Of a DNA stretch of 10,232 nt, positions 1 to 6,995 are shown in pieces. The position numbers and the translations under genes were made by a program. Numbering within the stretch: the stretch's first letter is position 1; each line of letters opens with the position of its first letter. Source of the DNA: a bacterium (GTDB lineage: Bacteria; UBA8248). The stretch lies in the NCBI GenBank assembly GCA_027622355.1, contig JAQBZT010000079.1, positions 1-10,232 on the forward strand, in the 5' to 3' direction. The notes under the pieces are model-generated. The model was not told the DNA's origin. It saw nothing but the letters and a program-made list of their open reading frames with translations, and made no database searches.

Positions 1-698
1 GCCTCCATCCGCTGCCAGAAGTCCACGGCCGCCCGGGGATCGTAGCCGGCCTTCGCCATGTAGGTGAGGCCGAGGCGATCGGCCTCCGACTCGTGGGCCC
101 GGGAGAAGGGCAGCAGAATCCCGATGTTCGCGCCCGCGCCCAGAAGGCCCGCCACCTGGCGGACGATGTAGGGGTCCTGGCGGCTCATCCCGATCTGAAC
201 CGCCTGGAGGCCCAGGCTGACGATGAGGTGCTGGCTCAGGCGCTCCCCGCCGTGGCGGGCGATGGCGTGCGCCACCTCATGGCCGAGCACCGTGGCGAGC
301 CCCGCCTCGTCCCGGGCGATGACGAACATGCCGGTGTTCACCGCCACCTTCCCGCCCGGGAGCGCAAAGGCGTTCGGCGCATGGTCTTCGATCACGATGA
401 ACTCCCAGCGGTAGGCATGGGCCTTCCCCGATACCGCCGCGATCCGCCGGCCCACGCGCTGCACCATGGCGTTCTTTTCGGGGTCGCGGGAGATCCGCTG
501 CTTCTGTTTCACCTCCCGGAAGGTCTGCTCGCCCAGCTGGATTTCATGGGACTCGGGCATGAGGAGGAGTTGCGAGCGCCCCGAGATGGGCGCCTTGGCG
601 CAGGCCGGGAGCAAGAAGAGCAGCAGCACCCAAAGGGCGCCGCGGCGGAGAAACGAGAGAAATGTTCTTGGCGGCTTGTCACGGAGAAAGAAATGCAT
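1..698 (-). CDS. M48-family zinc metalloprotease, predicted lipoprotein (3' end cut off by window)
   Basis: Partial; 232 codons are visible and the gene runs off the left edge. I read it directly from the minus strand. The N-terminus has basic residues, then a hydrophobic stretch (about residues 20-30) ending in LLPAC, a lipobox with C33 as the predicted lipidated cysteine. There is no Asp after it, so outer-membrane sorting is likely if the cell is Gram-negative. The zinc site is HEVAH at residues 140-144 with E141 as the catalytic base. The third ligand is E203 in AHESEAD, which fits the M48 E-x-x-x-D motif. This resembles the LoiP/BepA-like envelope proteases that degrade misfolded outer-membrane or periplasmic proteins; the family is clear, the exact substrate is not. 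ATG 698 is preferred over ATG 704 because GGGAGGG lies 6 bases upstream of 698 but directly abuts 704. The gene starts 21 bases after the glcF stop on the same strand, so co-transcription is likely. Confidence 0.9.
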   Translation of the reverse strand, partial: MHFFLRDKPPRTFLSFLRRGALWVLLLFLLPACAKAPISGRSQLLLMPESHEIQLGEQTFREVKQKQRISRDPEKNAMVQRVGRRIAAVSGKAHAYRWEFIVIEDHAPNAFALPGGKVAVNTGMFVIARDEAGLATVLGHEVAHAIARHGGERLSQHLIVSLGLQAVQIGMSRQDPYIVRQVAGLLGAGANIGILLPFSRAHESEADRLGLTYMAKAGYDPRAAVDFWQRME

Positions 699-719
699 CC
701 TCATCCCTCCCTGCGGGCG

Positions 720-2078
720 CTAGGGCAGCGCCGCGCCCTGATACACGCCCTCTGCGCGGTAAGCCTCGTCCAGAAGAACGACCGGATGGACGACGCGAAG
801 GGACATCCCCCGCGCCCTGGCGCCGAATTCGATCTGAATCTGGCATCCGGGATTTCCCGTGCACAAAACGGGGGCTCCCGCCGCCGCGATGTGACCCATC
901 TTCCGATCGAGCAGCTGCATGGATATCTCGGTCTGGGTGAGGTTGTAGCTCCCCGCCGAGCCGCAGCACCAATCGCTCTCCTTCAGGGGAACCGATTCGA
1001 CGTTGACGATGGCATCGAGCACCTTCAGCGGCTGCTCGCGGACTTTCATGGCGTGCACCAGATGGCAAGGATGATGGTAGGCGACCCGCTGGGGCTCGGG
1101 GTGGTGCGTTGGGCGAATCCCCGCCTGGGCCAGAAAGACGCTCACGTCCATCGCCTTCTCGCTGAAGCGGCGGGCGCGGTCCGCGAGGTGGGGGTCTCCC
1201 GCCAGTAGCTCTCCGTATTCATGGAGCATGGCGCCGCATCCCGACACCGCGAGGACGATCGCATCGTATTCCGCGGGGTTGAAGGCTTCCAGGTTTTCCC
1301 GGGCCAGCCGGCGCGCCGTATCCCGATCGCCGGCGTGGGCCTGAAGGGCGCCGCAGCAGGTCTGTCCCCGGGGGAAAACCACCCGCGCGCCGTTCGCCGC
1401 CAGGGTGCGCACGGCGGCCCGGTTCACATCCCCGAACAGGAGCGATTGGAGACATCCGCCGAAAAAGGCCACCCGGTACTTTTCCTCGCCGATGGCGGCC
1501 ACTTCCGCGGGCAGCGGACGCATCGCCTCCAGGGGCGGCACCTCGGGCATCATGGGCTCGAGGCGCCGGAGTTTTTCCGGCACCAGCCCCAACCCGCGCG
1601 CCAGCGGGCCGAGCAGCGTCTTTTGATACAGCCGGCCGAAGAACCCGGCCGCCAGCAGCATCCATCGCTTGGGCAGAAGCCACCGGAAGAGGAACCAGCG
1701 GACCAGCCGCTCGCCCGGCCCTCTGCGGCGCACCTTTTCGAGACACTCGCGCGCGGCCTCGATCAGCGAGCCGTACTTCACCCCCGAGGGGCAGGCGGTC
1801 TCGCAGGCCCGGCAGTCGAGGCAGCGGTCCAGGTGTTTGATGACGGTGGGGCTCGCCTCTATCTCGCCGTCGTAGACGCTTCGCATGAGATAGATCCGCC
1901 CCCGGGGCGAGTCCATCTCGTTTCCGAGGAGCGCGAACGTCGGGCAGCTGGTCGTGCACAGCCCGCAGTGAATGCAGGTCTGGATCCGATCGCGATCGAG
2001 GCCCTCCGGCCCGTGGAAGGGATTGGCCGCATCCCTTCCCGGCGCATATGCCGCGGCGCTGAACGCTTCGGTGGCCAT
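720..2078 (-). CDS. glcF: Glycolate oxidase iron-sulfur subunit GlcF
   Basis: A 452-residue protein, slightly longer than the usual ~400-residue GlcF. It carries electrons from the flavin subunits GlcD/GlcE to the respiratory chain while glycolate is oxidised to glyoxylate. Two ferredoxin-type CxxCxxCxxxCP motifs give two [4Fe-4S] clusters: C35, C38, C41, C45 (CIHCGLCTTSCP) and C86, C89, C92, C96 (CLDCRACETACP). Two CCG-type domains follow, with CCG at 241-243 and 371-373 and associated Cys-rich positions near C281, C338, C406 and C412. The ATG at 2078 has AGGGGG 5 bases upstream and lies 9 bases after the glcE stop. A basic, hydrophobic stretch around residues 126-160 (RWFLFRWLLPKRW and following) could favour membrane association; that is inference. 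A GlcF-like subunit of another CCG-domain oxidoreductase (for example a lactate utilisation complex) is much less likely given the adjacent glcD and glcE. Confidence 0.95.
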   Translation of the reverse strand: MATEAFSAAAYAPGRDAANPFHGPEGLDRDRIQTCIHCGLCTTSCPTFALLGNEMDSPRGRIYLMRSVYDGEIEASPTVIKHLDRCLDCRACETACPSGVKYGSLIEAARECLEKVRRRGPGERLVRWFLFRWLLPKRWMLLAAGFFGRLYQKTLLGPLARGLGLVPEKLRRLEPMMPEVPPLEAMRPLPAEVAAIGEEKYRVAFFGGCLQSLLFGDVNRAAVRTLAANGARVVFPRGQTCCGALQAHAGDRDTARRLARENLEAFNPAEYDAIVLAVSGCGAMLHEYGELLAGDPHLADRARRFSEKAMDVSVFLAQAGIRPTHHPEPQRVAYHHPCHLVHAMKVREQPLKVLDAIVNVESVPLKESDWCCGSAGSYNLTQTEISMQLLDRKMGHIAAAGAPVLCTGNPGCQIQIEFGARARGMSLRVVHPVVLLDEAYRAEGVYQGAALP

Positions 2079-2087
2079 CTCGTCCCC

Positions 2088-3470
2088 CTAAATCCTTCCC
2101 GCAAAACGCCCCGGGCTCAAAACCCGCTTCGGATCGAACTGCTCCTTGATACGCCGCATCAGATCGAGCGAAACCGCCTCCATGGCGTCCTCGCCCCAAA
2201 CCGCCACCTCCTCGCGAAGGTGCGCCGGGCAGGTATCGAGGCGGACGTGAACCGAGCGGCCGGAGGATGGTTCCACCCTTGCCCGGCATCCCTCGGAAAA
2301 GCGCCGCCAGGCCACTTTCATCGCCGCGGCGTTGGCATCCGCATGAACCCACGCCCGCAAAACGCCGCTGCCCGCATGGGCACACACCGCGACGCGGCCC
2401 CCCGCGGCCGATGCCGCCCCCTGCGCCGCATCGGCGAAACGGGGAAGCGCATCCATCCGGCCCGAGGCGCGCATGGCCAGAACATTCGCCCCCGAAAATC
2501 TGCCGCCCGGAGGATCCGCCAGCGCCTTTCCCAGTTGCCGGCTCCTCTCATCCTCGAAAGAGACCGGATCGCTCCCCCCCTCGCGCACCAGGAAATCCGG
2601 CACCCGGCCCATCTGCTCCCGGAAGCCTTCCTCGAAATCACCGACCGCAACGGCCAGGCACCAGGGCCCCGGCAGGGCGAGCTCCGGCGCCGCTTGCGCG
2701 AGCGCTCCGGCCCGCTCCGCGTTCAATACCTCCGCCCACATCGGAGAGAGCGGCAATCCTGTGAGTTTTCGCGCTGCCGAAAAGACGGCATCCGCCGTCG
2801 GGAAACCCGCGGCAGCGGCCCCTTCGCGTTCGGGCATCTTGTAGAGGCGGACCGCCAACTCCGTCACCACGCCGAGCGTGCCCCAGCTTCCCGCGAACAG
2901 GCGGTTCATGTCGTAGCCCGTCACGTTTTTCACGACAAGCGCGCCGTAGGTGTGTGTCTCCCCGCTCGGCAGCGCGACGCGCATCCGCATCACCCGATCC
3001 CGCGCCCGCCCCCAGCGGATTCTCATCGGGCCGGAGCGCTCCGCCATCAAGGTGCCGCCGAGGGTGGCCCGCGACGGATGGGGGGGATCGAGCCCCGCCG
3101 TCTGCCGTGCCGGCGAAGTCAGCCGGTTGAGGGCCTCCACCGTCATTCCGGCCCCCACGACGGCGGTCAAATCGTCCTGGAGAAAATCCACCGCGCCCGA
3201 CAATCGCTCGGTGGAGAGGGCCACATCGTACCGCTCGGGCCGGTACCCGGTTTCCCGGCCGGTCCTCCCGCCGCAGGGGATGACGCCCAGCCCCGACTCG
3301 GCTGCGCGGGCGAGTATCCGGACGACGGCCTCATGGTCCGCAGGCCGTGCGACGAGCGCGGGCAAGGCGCCGCATACCTCGTAATCGGAAACACCTTCTT
3401 CGGACAAAACGGAAGGTCCGCCGGTATCGGCCGCCACATTTTGCGCAAAGGCATCGAGAGAGGCCGCCAT
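2088..3470 (-). CDS. glcE: Glycolate oxidase FAD-binding subunit GlcE
   Basis: A 460-residue protein with one FAD-binding PCMH-type domain over about residues 35-212. Flavin-binding features include PCGGRTGRETG near 65-75, ATLGGTLMAERSG near 135-147 with a following WGRARD segment, and KNVTGYDMNRLFAGSWGTLG at 181-200. The C-terminus, DPKRVLSPGRFAGRI (446-460), matches the end motif common in FAD-linked oxidase subunits. GlcE pairs with GlcD and GlcF to form the membrane-associated glycolate dehydrogenase. The reading frame stays open upstream to 3728, but the start is placed at ATG 3470. There the stop of glcD and this start overlap as TAATG, which suggests translational coupling, and the upstream extension would lie wholly inside glcD. 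At 460 residues it is longer than many GlcE proteins (~350); the extra length is in the middle and C-terminal half, where I recognise no additional domain. Confidence 0.92.
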   Translation of the reverse strand: MAASLDAFAQNVAADTGGPSVLSEEGVSDYEVCGALPALVARPADHEAVVRILARAAESGLGVIPCGGRTGRETGYRPERYDVALSTERLSGAVDFLQDDLTAVVGAGMTVEALNRLTSPARQTAGLDPPHPSRATLGGTLMAERSGPMRIRWGRARDRVMRMRVALPSGETHTYGALVVKNVTGYDMNRLFAGSWGTLGVVTELAVRLYKMPEREGAAAAGFPTADAVFSAARKLTGLPLSPMWAEVLNAERAGALAQAAPELALPGPWCLAVAVGDFEEGFREQMGRVPDFLVREGGSDPVSFEDERSRQLGKALADPPGGRFSGANVLAMRASGRMDALPRFADAAQGAASAAGGRVAVCAHAGSGVLRAWVHADANAAAMKVAWRRFSEGCRARVEPSSGRSVHVRLDTCPAHLREEVAVWGEDAMEAVSLDLMRRIKEQFDPKRVLSPGRFAGRI

Positions 3471-4915
3471 TACTTGGAGATCCCCGCCGGCATCCGGGTG
3501 ATCCCGCCCCGCTGGGCGACGGGAAACTCGACCTCCCCGCCGGGGATTAATTTGCCGGGATTGAGCAGGCCCTCCGGGTCGATCGCATCGCGGAGCCGCT
3601 CCATCCCGGAGAGGGTTTCCGCATCGAACTGATCGCGCATCTCCCGGATTTTTTCGATCCCGATCCCGTGCTCGCCCGAGAGCACGCCGCCCGCCCGGAT
3701 GCAGGCGCGCAGCACGTCCGCACCGCACGCGATGGCCCGCTCGGTCTCGCCCGGATTGCGGTCGTCAAACAAGACATTGGGATGGAGGCTTCCATCCCCC
3801 GCATGAAACACATTGGTGATTCGGAATCCATGTTCCCTGCCTATCTGATCGAACTCCTCGAGCACCTGGGCCAGCTTGGAACGCGGCACCGTCCCGTCGA
3901 GGCAATAGTAACAAGGGGCGATCGCGCCGAAGGCCCCGAAAGCGTTCTTCCTCCCCTTCCACAGGCTCGCCCGCTCCGCCTCGGTTTCGGCCATGCGGAA
4001 ATCACTGCATCGGTTTTTCTCGCAGATGTCCCGAATCATTTTCTCAAGCGGCTTCATCGAGGAGAAGAGCCCGTCGAGCTCGATCAGCAGGACCGCCTCC
4101 GCATCCTTGGGATAGCCCGCCTTCATGATGGCTTCGATGGCCTCAAGGGTGTAGCGATCCATCAATTCCATCGCCGCCGGAACACAGCCCGCCGCGATGG
4201 TGTCGCTCACCGTCTGGCAGGCGTCGGTAACGCTTGGAAAACTGGCCAGCATCGTCCGCACCCCCTCGGGGTTGGGCGTCAGGCGGACGATCAGCTCGGT
4301 GGTGACCGCGAACGTCCCCTCGGAGCCGATGAAAATTCCCCGGAGGTCGTAGCCGGGCACTTCATCCCCATCCGCACCGAGGCGAACCACCTCTCCGCTC
4401 CCGAGCACCACGATCATCTCCTGGATGTGGTTCGTCGTCATCCCGTACTTGAGACAATGGGGACCGCCGGAGTTTTCCGCGGCGTTTCCGCCGATGGTGC
4501 ACGCCATCTGGCTCGAAGGGTCGGGGGCATAGTGAAACCCGTGCGGAGAAGTCTCCTGGGTGAGATGAAGGTTCACCACCCCCGGCTGGACGCGGGCGAG
4601 GCGGTTCTCATAATCCACATCGAGAATCTTGTTCATCCGCGTGAAAACGACGAGAACGCCGCCCGGGGCGGGCGTTGCGCCGCCGGAAAGGCAGGTTCCC
4701 GCTCCGCGGGCGATCAGCGGGACGCCAGCCCCGCGGCAGGCCAGGACGATTTGCCGCACCTCCTCCGTATCCTCCGGGAGGACCACCGCGGAAGGAACGC
4801 CCTTGTAAATCGTCAACGCATCGCACTCATAGGTCTTCAAGGCTTCCGGCGCGGTGTGGATGAAATCCTCCCCGACGATTTCCGTGAGTTTTGCGATGAA
4901 GGCCGCCGGGTCCAT
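3470..4915 (-). CDS. glcD: Glycolate oxidase large FAD subunit GlcD
   Basis: A 481-residue protein, close to the usual length of GlcD and related FAD-linked 2-hydroxyacid oxidases. The PCMH FAD-binding domain spans about residues 40-215, with the pyrophosphate-binding loop RGAGTCLSGGATP (70-82), the IGGNAAENSGGPHCLKYG segment (141-158) and GIFIGSEGTFAV (193-204). The C-terminal FAD-oxidase domain carries HAGDGSLHPN (371-380) and GEHGIGIEK (414-422), whose His and Glu residues form the substrate and metal site in the family. The end, DPEGLLNPGKLIP, is also typical. It oxidises glycolate (possibly also D-lactate or other short 2-hydroxyacids) and passes electrons on through GlcE/GlcF. ATG 4915 is preceded by AGGAA at good spacing and by a strong -10 box. 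The linked glcE and glcF separate it from a stand-alone D-lactate dehydrogenase. Confidence 0.95.
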   Translation of the reverse strand: MDPAAFIAKLTEIVGEDFIHTAPEALKTYECDALTIYKGVPSAVVLPEDTEEVRQIVLACRGAGVPLIARGAGTCLSGGATPAPGGVLVVFTRMNKILDVDYENRLARVQPGVVNLHLTQETSPHGFHYAPDPSSQMACTIGGNAAENSGGPHCLKYGMTTNHIQEMIVVLGSGEVVRLGADGDEVPGYDLRGIFIGSEGTFAVTTELIVRLTPNPEGVRTMLASFPSVTDACQTVSDTIAAGCVPAAMELMDRYTLEAIEAIMKAGYPKDAEAVLLIELDGLFSSMKPLEKMIRDICEKNRCSDFRMAETEAERASLWKGRKNAFGAFGAIAPCYYCLDGTVPRSKLAQVLEEFDQIGREHGFRITNVFHAGDGSLHPNVLFDDRNPGETERAIACGADVLRACIRAGGVLSGEHGIGIEKIREMRDQFDAETLSGMERLRDAIDPEGLLNPGKLIPGGEVEFPVAQRGGITRMPAGISK

Positions 4916-4953
4916 GAACGCTTCCTGCGCGAAAAGGAAAAGAGAGTGCCGGT

Positions 4954-4985
4954 CGCTGCGACGCGGCCGATTATACCGCGCAGCG
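4954..4985. repeat. Imperfect inverted repeat enclosing the glcD -10 box
   Basis: Arms CGCTG (4954-4958) and CAGCG (4981-4985), plus inner arms CGCGG (4962-4966) and CCGCG (4976-4980), are complementary with a 3-base bulge on one side. The outer arms can alternatively pair as 7 + 7 (CGCTGCG 4954-4960 with CGCAGCG 4979-4985). The -10 box (4970-4975) lies in the loop. Because it spans the predicted promoter it is better placed for an operator than for an attenuator. No U-tract follows on either strand, so an intrinsic terminator is unlikely. Confidence 0.5.
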
Positions 4986-4997
4986 GGAGCGGGACAA
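4970..4997 (-). promoter_or_regulatory. Predicted sigma-70-type promoter of the glcDEF operon
   Basis: On the minus strand a perfect TATAAT (4975-4970) is preceded, with a 16-bp spacer, by TTGTCC (4997-4992), which matches TTGACA at 4 of 6 positions. Transcription would start near 4963, leaving a leader of roughly 48 nt before glcD. The site lies in the 96-base gap between the small-protein stop and the glcD start and is AT-rich against a very GC-rich background. It is a sequence match only; promoter use is inferred. Confidence 0.6.
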
Positions 4998-5011
4998 AGC
5001 AGCGCACACCG

Positions 5012-5332
5012 TTACCAGGGCGAGCCAGCCGGAATGGAGCCCTCTCCGAAACAATGGTACCAGGCGAGCAGCCTCCGGCCGTCCGAGACGACGGCCAATG
5101 CGCTGCCTCCCGCTGTCTCGACGTAGGCCTTTCCGTCCTTGCTCTGCACTTTCAGTACACGGGCCTTGAGCTGCTGCCCGATCGCCCGGGTGCAGCTGGC
5201 CCGATCGTGGAACCGTGCACCAATCTTCTTCCATTTCCCGGCGTCCGATCCCGCCAGCTCCCCCGCCTGGTGCACCCACATAAACCAGACCAGAAAGCTC
5301 ATCAGAATGGGCGCCGCGAACTTTCTTCGCAC
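5012..5332 (-). CDS. Small putative exported or membrane-anchored protein, function unknown
   Basis: A 106-residue protein that I do not recognise. The GTG at 5332 is chosen as start because GGAGGG lies 3 bases upstream and the protein then opens with VRRK, followed at once by a hydrophobic segment (about residues 5-23, FAAPILMSFLVWFMWVHQAG). This is the layout of a signal peptide or N-terminal anchor. An upstream GTG at 5368 would add 12 Gly/Ser/Glu-rich residues and bury that signal. The remaining ~80 residues contain only two cysteines, one in ASCTRA and one in WYHCFG. Spaced as they are, they could form a disulfide if the domain is outside the cytoplasm. The ending of the mature part (LLAWYHCFGEG) and the small size resemble uncharacterised small exported proteins of environmental bacteria; no function follows. 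It lies 75 bases after the Ldh2 gene on the same strand and just upstream of the glc promoter, so it may be the last gene of the VOC-Ldh2 transcript. Confidence 0.6.
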   Translation of the reverse strand: MRRKFAAPILMSFLVWFMWVHQAGELAGSDAGKWKKIGARFHDRASCTRAIGQQLKARVLKVQSKDGKAYVETAGGSALAVVSDGRRLLAWYHCFGEGSIPAGSPW

Positions 5333-5335
5333 GAA

Positions 5336-5343
5336 CCCTCCTT
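5336..5343 (-). promoter_or_regulatory. Ribosome binding site deciding the GTG start at 5332
   Basis: AAGGAGGG on the minus strand, with TTC between it and GTG 5332. It is the strongest Shine-Dalgarno match in the 5333-5407 gap and selects the short reading of the small protein over the upstream GTG at 5368. Confidence 0.55.
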
Positions 5344-5407
5344 CCTCGCTCCCCCCGGAACCGCGCACATGATCGAAAACGCTTCGCCGAAAAATTTTGT
5401 TCCGCCA

Positions 5408-6463
5408 TCAGAGCGGAAGACCGATGCGCAGCTTCGCAGCCACCTCCGCCACCTGGGCCCAGACGCCCGCCTCCACCGGAATTCCCTCGCGCAGGCGCCG
5501 CTCTTTCTCGGCGAAACTCCGCTCTCCAGGGATGCGGATATTCTCTACCCCCTCCGCCTTGGAGGATTCCTTAATCTCGCGGATATGCGCGCTGACCGCT
5601 TTGCGGAAAACCGCCGGATCGCCGAAGGAAGCGGGGTCGATGGCAATGAAAAGATCGCCCTTGTTGGATGCCCGCCCCTTCGTCAGCGAGACGACCACCT
5701 CTCTCCCGACAGCCCCGCCGAGGAGCGGACCCGCCAGAAGACCGAGAACGAAACTGAGCCCGAAGCCTTTGTAGCCGCCCCAGGGCGTCAGCGCCCCCGC
5801 CGCCGCCCGCGCCGCATCGGTGGTCGGCTTGCCGTCCGGCCCCAGCGCCGCGCCCTCGGGGATGGGAACTCCCTGCGCCCTCGCCTTGAGCACTTTCCCG
5901 AAGGAAATCTCCGTCGTCGCGAAATCGAGGAGGACGGGCTGATCAGAATCCGTCGGCACGGCGACGACGAGCGGGTTCGTCCCCAGGATGCGTTCCGTGC
6001 CGCCGAGCGGATGGGCCAGGGGCGGGGTCACCGAGGCGATGATCCCCACAAGGCCCGCGCGCGCGATTCGCTCGCCGTAGTAGCCCATCATCAAAAGATG
6101 GTTGGCCCGGAGAAGTCCCACCGTCGCACTTCCCGCCTTTTCGGCCTTCCGGATGGCCAGGCTGGCCGCGTAAATTCCCCCCACCGGGCCGAGGGCCGAG
6201 TCGCCGTCCACCAGCGCGGTGGCTTCGCCCTCCTCGATAATGTGGGGCACGGCCCGGGCGTTGATCACTCCTTCCAGAATCCGGGGAATGATAAACGGGA
6301 TGCGGATCAGGCCGTGGGTGCCGTAGCCGCGCAGCTCGGCCTCAATCAGCACATCCGCCGCCGCCATCGCCGTCTCGGGGCCGCACCCCGCCGCGGCGAG
6401 CAGGCGCTCGATGAGATCGCGGAGCGCATCTGCGTTCACAATCCGCTGAGGACTTTCCGTCAT
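5408..6463 (-). CDS. Ldh2-family (malate/L-lactate/ureidoglycolate-type) NAD(P)-dependent oxidoreductase
   Basis: A 351-residue protein of normal length for the Ldh2/MDG family, which oxidises 2-hydroxyacids such as malate, L-sulfolactate, ureidoglycolate or related compounds with NAD(P) and has no Rossmann fold. Family landmarks in order are AELRGYGTHGLIRIP (42-56), ANHLLMMGYYGERIA (120-134) with H122 at the position of the catalytic His, HPLGGTERILGTNP (151-164), LDFATTEISFGKV (179-191), PIPEGAALGPDGKPTTD (200-216) and PWGGYKGFGLSFVLGLLAG (227-245). Members usually read SNHFG around the catalytic His; here the residues after His are LL, which may bear on substrate. ATG 6463 is used; an in-frame TTG two codons earlier (6469) is possible but less usual, and neither has a strong ribosome site. 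It lies 25 bases after the VOC gene on the same strand. The substrate cannot be decided from sequence. Confidence 0.9.
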   Translation of the reverse strand: MTESPQRIVNADALRDLIERLLAAAGCGPETAMAAADVLIEAELRGYGTHGLIRIPFIIPRILEGVINARAVPHIIEEGEATALVDGDSALGPVGGIYAASLAIRKAEKAGSATVGLLRANHLLMMGYYGERIARAGLVGIIASVTPPLAHPLGGTERILGTNPLVVAVPTDSDQPVLLDFATTEISFGKVLKARAQGVPIPEGAALGPDGKPTTDAARAAAGALTPWGGYKGFGLSFVLGLLAGPLLGGAVGREVVVSLTKGRASNKGDLFIAIDPASFGDPAVFRKAVSAHIREIKESSKAEGVENIRIPGERSFAEKERRLREGIPVEAGVWAQVAEVAAKLRIGLPL

Positions 6464-6488
6464 GCGCAATAACTTTCTGGCCGAAAGG

Positions 6489-6995
6489 CTAGAGGTCCGG
6501 CGCGGGCGCCGCCCTGCCGGGGCGGGTGACTTTCATCATCCAGCAGTAAATTTCTATCCGGTTGCCGTCGGGGTCAAGAAAATAAAAAGCGTGGCTGCCG
6601 CTGCCGCCCTCGAAGGCCCCCTGCGCGCCCTCGAGCGCGTGCACATAGGGCCCATCCGCCAGTTCGACGCCGCAGTCCTTGACGTGCTGGAGGGCATCGA
6701 GCCAGTCCTCGCGCTCTGCCACCTCGAAGGCGATGTGATTCACGCCGGCTTCCTGGCGAATGTAGGAATCCACCACCGGCACCCCCGCCTTCACCGCGTC
6801 CTTGGGGAGCTCGAAAAGAACAAAATCATGGTGCATCTCCTCGCACCGCATGAAGCAGATGGGGCGGTGGAACTCGGGCGGCCCGTACTTGCCCGTCAGC
6901 TTGAGGCCGAGAACTTTCCGGTAAAACTCGATGGAACGTTCCACATTCGAGACGTTGACACCGATATGGCCGATGCGCATAACGTTGCAACCCAT
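6489..6995 (-). CDS. VOC-family metalloenzyme (glyoxalase/extradiol dioxygenase-type)
   Basis: A 168-residue protein with two beta-alpha-beta-beta-beta modules. The first begins at MRIGHIGVNVSNVERSIEFY (6-25) with the long YRKVLGL helix end; the second begins at GVNHIAFEVAEREDW (84-98) and closes with FYFLDPDGNRIEIYCW (137-152). H10, H87 and E148 are the expected metal ligands, the 2-His-1-carboxylate pattern of VOC dioxygenases; H56 or D57 in EMHHDFVLF could add a ligand in the glyoxalase or epimerase manner. The C-terminal tail after residue 152 is short and Pro/Ala-rich. ATG 6995 has GGGAGGAG upstream at good spacing. It is the first gene of the minus-strand run and is followed 25 bases later by the Ldh2 gene. 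That pairing suggests ring cleavage or carbonyl chemistry feeding a hydroxyacid step; the reaction itself is unknown. Confidence 0.88.
   Translation of the reverse strand: MGCNVMRIGHIGVNVSNVERSIEFYRKVLGLKLTGKYGPPEFHRPICFMRCEEMHHDFVLFELPKDAVKAGVPVVDSYIRQEAGVNHIAFEVAEREDWLDALQHVKDCGVELADGPYVHALEGAQGAFEGGSGSHAFYFLDPDGNRIEIYCWMMKVTRPGRAAPAPDL

Noticed and set aside
93..1208. 371-codon open frame on the plus strand
   Set aside because: It is antisense to the M48 protease (HEVAH zinc site on the minus strand) and the 3' part of glcF.
1221..3632. 803-codon open frame on the plus strand
   Set aside because: It lies antisense to glcF and glcE, whose families are unmistakable. The product is rich in Arg, His, Pro and Gly, has no recognisable domain, and follows the codon pattern expected from the opposite strand of GC-rich genes.
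3471..3728. An N-terminal extension of GlcE by 86 codons
   Set aside because: The extension lies entirely within glcD. The TAATG junction at 3468-3472 gives the family-typical start.
4954..4985. Intrinsic terminator of the small-protein transcript
   Set aside because: The hairpin is possible, but no run of U follows on the minus strand and the loop contains the glcD -10 box. A regulatory reading fits better.
4971..5408. 145-codon minus-strand frame starting at a TGATG overlap with the Ldh2 stop
   Set aside because: The stop-start overlap is tempting, but the product is Arg/Gly-rich with no domain. It overlaps the better-supported 106-residue protein in another frame and runs through the glcD promoter.
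3668..6472. 934-codon open frame on the plus strand
   Set aside because: It is antisense to glcD, the small protein and the Ldh2 gene. It crosses three genes and two gaps, has shadow-like composition and no motif. It is a high-GC artefact.
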